Translations under genes and position numbers: made by a program
The notes under the pieces: model-generated
What the model was told of the DNA's origin: nothing
What the model saw: only the letters and a program-made list of their open reading frames with translations
The model's database searches: none
Shown: positions 60,001-64,000 of the stretch, piece after piece
Position numbering within the stretch: position 1 is the stretch's first letter
Layout of the letters: each line of letters opens with the position of its first letter
Assembly: GCF_034140825.1 (NCBI RefSeq)
Contig: NC_089043.1
Coordinates: 25,594,001 to 25,658,000 of the forward strand
Reading direction: 5' to 3'
From: Oryza sativa Japonica Group
Lineage: Eukaryota > Streptophyta > Magnoliopsida > Poales > Poaceae
Length of the DNA stretch: 64,000 nucleotides

Positions 60001-60957
60001 CTGGTACCCCTGTTTCAGCTTGAAGTGGTCTCCCTATGTATAAGTATTCTCAGAGTCTACATACTGTCAGTTGCATTAATTATTTTCTGGAAGTACATTT
60101 CCTTTCTTCAGCACCATGCCTATGCTTTTTTTTCCATTCTCATAGAGTGTTCCTTTTTTTTATGAATGAATTCCAGCTTGATGAGTATGTGGAGGGGCAT
60201 GTATGAGTGTCATCAAGTACAGACTCACATGGTGCAGCAGCTTGAGTACCTCAACAATTCCTTGAGCACTAACCCAACTTCCAATGTCCACCGGCAAGCA
60301 GCTCTACAGCTTGAGATCGAGGTTGACAGATGGTACTCAGCATTCTGCAGTCTGGTTAAGTCCCAGAGAGACTATGTCTATTCATTGACCGGATGGCTTC
60401 GCCTCTCACTATTCCAATCCTATCATGATCCATACAACAAAGCTCATCAGAACTCTGATATCTACAGCTTGTGTGAGGAATGGCAGCTAGCCATTGATCG
60501 AATCCCCGATAAGGTAGCCTCGGAAGGGATCAAAACTCTCCTGACAGTGATACACGCAGTTGTGGTACAACAGGCGGAGGAGCAAAAGCAAAAGAAGAGG
60601 TCAGAGTCTGCATTCAAGGAACTGGAGAAGAAGGCAGAGGAACTAAGATCCCTTGAATCCAAATATGGGCCATATTCGGGTGCTGAAGGCTATGGAGATA
60701 TGTCTCGGAAGTCGCCAGTATCAGACAAGCGAGCGAAGGTGGAAGCTCTGAGATGTCGGGCGGACGAGGAGAAGAGCAAGTATGAGAAGAGCATTGGGGT
60801 CACAAGAGCAATGACCTTGAACAACCTTCAGACAGGTTTCCCTAACGTTTTTCAGGCGATGACGGGATTCGCCAGCGTTTGCATGGAAGCGTTTGAATCG
60901 GTGTACAACTTCAAGAGTTCAGATCGGATCCTTGATTCGAAGAGGCTACTAACATGA
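57023..60957 (+). CDS. DUF630/DUF632 domain protein with N-myristoylation signal
   Basis: Exons 57023-57773, 57883-58088, 58796-59019 and 60177-60957 give 653 residues. The N-terminus MGLCQSRLERQEAVSRCKAR is the DUF630 start, with Gly2 for myristoylation and Cys4 for palmitoylation, so plasma-membrane attachment is likely. DUF630 covers about 1-60. A long linker rich in His, Pro (a run of about 14), Ala and Thr follows. DUF632 begins near 210 (KKDLAEIATELDEYFLKAAD) and continues through STVEKLYAWEKKLFLEVK, SMWRGMYECHQVQTHMVQQL and the SLFQSYHDP region, with coiled-coil heptads around AFKELEKKAEELRSLESK. Rice relatives (REL2) affect leaf rolling; the molecular role is not established. Intron 1 uses a GC donor (CCAG|GCAAGA) with a normal AG acceptor, the only choice found that keeps the frame. 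Confidence 0.93.
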
Positions 60958-61698
60958 GATTCTGAGAAGTTGTCTTGTGTTGGTGCTTGGTAGGTCACTG
61001 TATAAAGTGTATACAGTTCTAGAGTTCTTGTAGAATAGCAGGTGGAACAGGGTTTAACTTACAACCGTCTCTGTCTGTTATCGTCTTCTATCTTATGGTA
61101 CTAGAGTAGGCAGGCACAGAAATGCCTCGAGTTCATTTACTCGCTGTGAACGAACTTGAGGCCTTGTTCTTCCTCTTTTTGGTTAGCTCTGAGGTGTTTG
61201 TCCATTCTTGGATTCGAAATCTAAAATCTGGCAAATTCAAAAGCTCTGGTTTTCGAATTGTTTCATATCTTGCAAAATTTTGTACGATGACAGCAGTATT
61301 TCGCATACTGTATAGTCTATTATAATTCGGCCTGCCCGTTTTCATGTTCACACGTCATGTCAAAGAATTTTGTCGAACGCACAACTTCTTTTTAAAAGAA
61401 TTCAACTCTGCCAGAATTCTATGTTTATCTGCATTGAAGGATAATGGGTCATTACATCTCACATCTAATTCCACTTCCGATGCCAATAGCATGGTTGCTT
61501 CTACGTTGTTCTCAACACAATTTTGAAAAAATAACAAAATATCTCAACAAGGTAAAACAGATGCCTGGACACAAAGAAGTAAATATCTACAGAACTCAAT
61601 CACAGGTATTGGCCAAACTCTGTTTGTAGCAACAACATTCATATGTATCATCCTGTATCTCACGAAGTTCAAGCATTTCACCTACTTCATCACGGTTG
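60958..61698. other. Convergent 3' region
   Basis: 3' UTR sequence of the DUF630/DUF632 gene and of the minus-strand C2-domain gene. No further gene seen. Confidence 0.5.
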
Positions 61699-63910
61699 CT
61701 ATGAAGTTCTCCACTGCATCTCTATCTGAATCTGACCATTTTTGGAATCAATGAGGTGGTACTTCTCATTGATCCGCTTGTTGCTGATCACATCTGCGAG
61801 GCTTATATCAATGTAGCCTAAGGTTTCCTGAATAAATTAAAATACTCATCAGTGATTCTGATATTCATCATGCACAAGTCGAGAAAGTAAAATGTTGGCA
61901 TGGGACAGAACTTCCAGGCACAAAACAAATACCTTGCCGTGTATCAATCCTTTCTTTGAAGCTTTACTTAGAACTTCAATATGCAGTTTATCATTTACAG
62001 GGGGTTCCTCGCATACAAACTCGAATTCGTCCTCCCACCGTGGATCCCTGTTTTTCTTGATTACCTACAAAATTGAGGTAGAATTTTATAGGTTGGGGGG
62101 GGGGGGGGGCACATGAGATCATACCACAAACAATTTCAGTGCAGATGTTCAAGTGAATAATATTTGCAAGATATTAGTACCTTTGTTTTCTTCTCTTCTC
62201 CTTTGAAAATTATCTTTGCATATGGGTTTGTGTGATGCTTTCCTTCAAGATCTTGAGCTTCATGAACAACAACATAAAGCAGTCCTCCACCAGCTGGAGT
62301 ACCATCAGGAGCTTTCTCCACCACATCAGCATTATCGATGCCTTCTTTCTCCATATCCTCTTCCTTGAAAGGCTTATATGTCACCTCCAGAGTAAGCTGA
62401 CCACGGGACTTCTCATTTTGTACATCATTAGGATCCATCGTCTTAAGCAAGTTAACAGTCATGACTTTAGTCTCATCTGCGGGAAGTTCTTTCAACAGAA
62501 TGTTGTTCATGCCCATTTTCTCATGCTTGCCAACCTGTATACATCAAAAGAAATAATCATGTCTTTTTTGGTATAAAAAATGCAGAAAAAAGTAGCGGAT
62601 TTCATTAATGAAGCGGTCCATACCTGTTCCCAATCAAAGACATTAATTTCCAGTGCCTGAGTTTCAGGGTCTGTCACAACAAATTTGAAATCCTCATTCC
62701 ACTCTGGATTGAGATTGCTACGCTTCACTGTTGTTTTCTTGGACGGAAGCTTGTCATCTGACATCTTAAGTTTCACATATGGGTCCGATTTACCCAACAG
62801 ATCCTTCTTTCGCAGGTTTTGAGCTCTTAAAACTTTCACAAGTAGAATTCCAACAGGCTTCTTAGAAGCTCTGCAAATAGATGGAACCATTAATGTGGCA
62901 TCTCAAAAACTGCATACAAACAAATAATAGACTAAGTGATAGATAATGTACTTTGAGGGATCCATTATGGGAACTTCCAATGTCTTTGGCCACAAATACA
63001 TGCTCGCAACTTGCTTTTTTATGGTCTCCTGCAAATGCACAAATGGAAGTGGTCAAAATATGAACTACTTGTACTGAATGGAGTGAGGCAGTCTGTGGCA
63101 CATCCACTGTAATGGCTAAGATAGACACCATCAAATAACATCAAGTCAAGGGCTCAAGGCTATAGGATATGAAATTATAGCAAACAAGAAATATCTTGCT
63201 TTTGCTACATAAGAATGTGTGTACGAATCTAAGTCTAAGCACGTGTAGACCAATAACAGAAGCAAGTTACAGTACCACATTACAAGTTTGCTGTGAATGT
63301 TAAAAGAACTGTAGCAGTTCTTTCATGACGGCTCACTTTAGCTCTACGTATTTCTAGCAAACTAATGAAAATCTCAACACCATAGACCAACAAACTTTCG
63401 CATAAGAAGGCTCAAAGTAGGAGTCAGGAATACCTGAACAAATCTGTAAAGACCAGGGATAGCCATTAAATCTGCTCCGAAAAGTTTCAGCCCGAAGTCA
63501 ACGTGTGGCTGCCAAACCAACATAACTAGTAAGAAGGTTGCCAGCAGGGTAATAAACATACAAGCGATCAGATATCAGACCTTCTCCATGAGAGAAACAA
63601 GGATTTTTGCGAAGCAAGGAAATGTAGGGACCAATGGCTTCAGAGTAATACGAGGTGAAGCAAAGACTTGCAGATCCACAATCTGAAATTTTGTTTCACA
63701 TGAACAATGAATAACTTAATTAGCTCAATTCTATATCATATCACATAATGAGAACACCAATTACTACTTCAGCCCATGACAAAAAAAAAACCTGGACAGT
63801 TGCTTTCAACCCATAAGCCTTTACAACAACAGTGACATTGGGATTTGCAGCCCACTTAAGAGATGGTTCCATTATCAATTCTTGTTCTTCTGTGACATAC
63901 ACTTTCATTC
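61699..63910 (-). CDS. Synaptotagmin-type (SYT1/2/3-like) SMP and C2 domain membrane-contact protein (5' partial)
   Basis: Plant synaptotagmins tether ER to plasma membrane and carry lipids through an SMP domain. Visible exons from high to low: 63792-63910, 63581-63682, 63434-63508, 62952-63028, 62624-62870, 62181-62534, 61933-62064, 61699-61827, all phase-consistent. The first three encode SMP sequence (PSLKWAANPNVTVVVKAYGL, IVDLQVFASPRITLKPLVPT, DFGLKLFGADLMAIPGLYRF), then VASMYLWPKTLEVPIMD. C2A follows (GILLVKVLRAQNLRKKDLLG, KSDPYVKLKM, NLNPEWNEDFKF), with acidic loop residues for calcium. C2B (EGKHHTNPYAKIIFKGEE, NRDPRWEDEFEF, ETLGYIDI) lacks the first-loop Asp pair, as in Arabidopsis SYT1. 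It ends SKNGQIQIEMQWRTS. The N-terminal anchor and first SMP exons lie beyond the window. A run of 15 G sits in the intron at 62095-62109. Confidence 0.94.
62095..62109 (+). repeat. Homopolymer G run (15)
   Basis: Pure G tract in an intron of the synaptotagmin-like gene, 31 bases from the 3' splice site of the neighbouring exon (poly-C in the transcript). Confidence 0.95.
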
Positions 63911-64000
63911 CTGGAGAAGCAAATATCATACAACAGATTCAGTGTAATGCCAGGGTACAAAGAGAGCTGAGCACATAGAACATTATTGTCCACCATACAT

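Noticed and set aside
1-64000. LTR retrotransposon or virus-derived fossil
   Set aside because: No paired long terminal repeats and no gag, pol or capsid-like frames seen. All supported mobile DNA here is of DNA-transposon type, apart from possible short retroposon tails.

Overview
This is plant nuclear DNA, almost certainly rice (Oryza). GC-rich first coding exons are followed by AT-rich introns with GT-AG borders. The spacers are packed with grass-type MITEs (Stowaway-like with TA target duplications and CTCCCTCCGT-like ends, Tourist-like with TAA duplications) and Mutator-like (MULE) elements with 9-bp duplications. From memory, not checked by any search, the gene order (tandem S-like RNases, proteasome alpha4/PAD1, subgroup-4 R2R3-MYB, MS5-like TPR gene, ascorbate peroxidase, DUF630/DUF632 gene) matches the long arm of rice chromosome 9.

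Layout. 1-2010 (+): 3' part of a membrane-anchored or secretory cyclophilin. 4291-5960 and 13614-15649 (both -): two tandem RNase T2 (S-like) genes with the same exon plan, both lacking the catalytic histidines. An ankyrin-gene fragment (10219-10700) lies between them. 15.8-19.6 kb: MITEs, an AT-rich repeat and a well-preserved 1.4-kb MULE with 9-bp duplications. 19809-21804 (+): 20S proteasome alpha4 subunit. 22773-23198 (+): a small secreted cysteine-rich (defensin-like) gene. 23.2-37.8 kb: no gene seen, many MITEs. 37801-38713 (-): R2R3-MYB repressor with an EAR motif. 38.9-45.3 kb: no clear gene, but several exon-like islands. 45564-47453 (+): MS5/POLLENLESS3/SDI-type TPR protein. 47943-53063 (-): peroxisomal-type ascorbate peroxidase whose sixth coding exon is split by a 596-bp hAT-type element; its introns carry a MULE foldback element and a MITE. 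53332-54562: second MULE. 57023-60957 (+): DUF630/DUF632 protein with a GC-AG intron. 61699-window end (-): synaptotagmin-type SMP/C2 membrane-contact protein, 5' end outside the window.

The genes do not form a pathway; they are independent units with their own promoters. The only clear relationship is the tandem duplication of the RNases, which also share a TATAAATA box 78 and 94 bases upstream of their start codons. No tRNA, rRNA, CRISPR array, LTR element or virus-derived element was found. Exon borders were worked out by hand from reading frame, GT/AG borders and family conservation. They are consistent in phase for every gene listed, but no transcript data were available.
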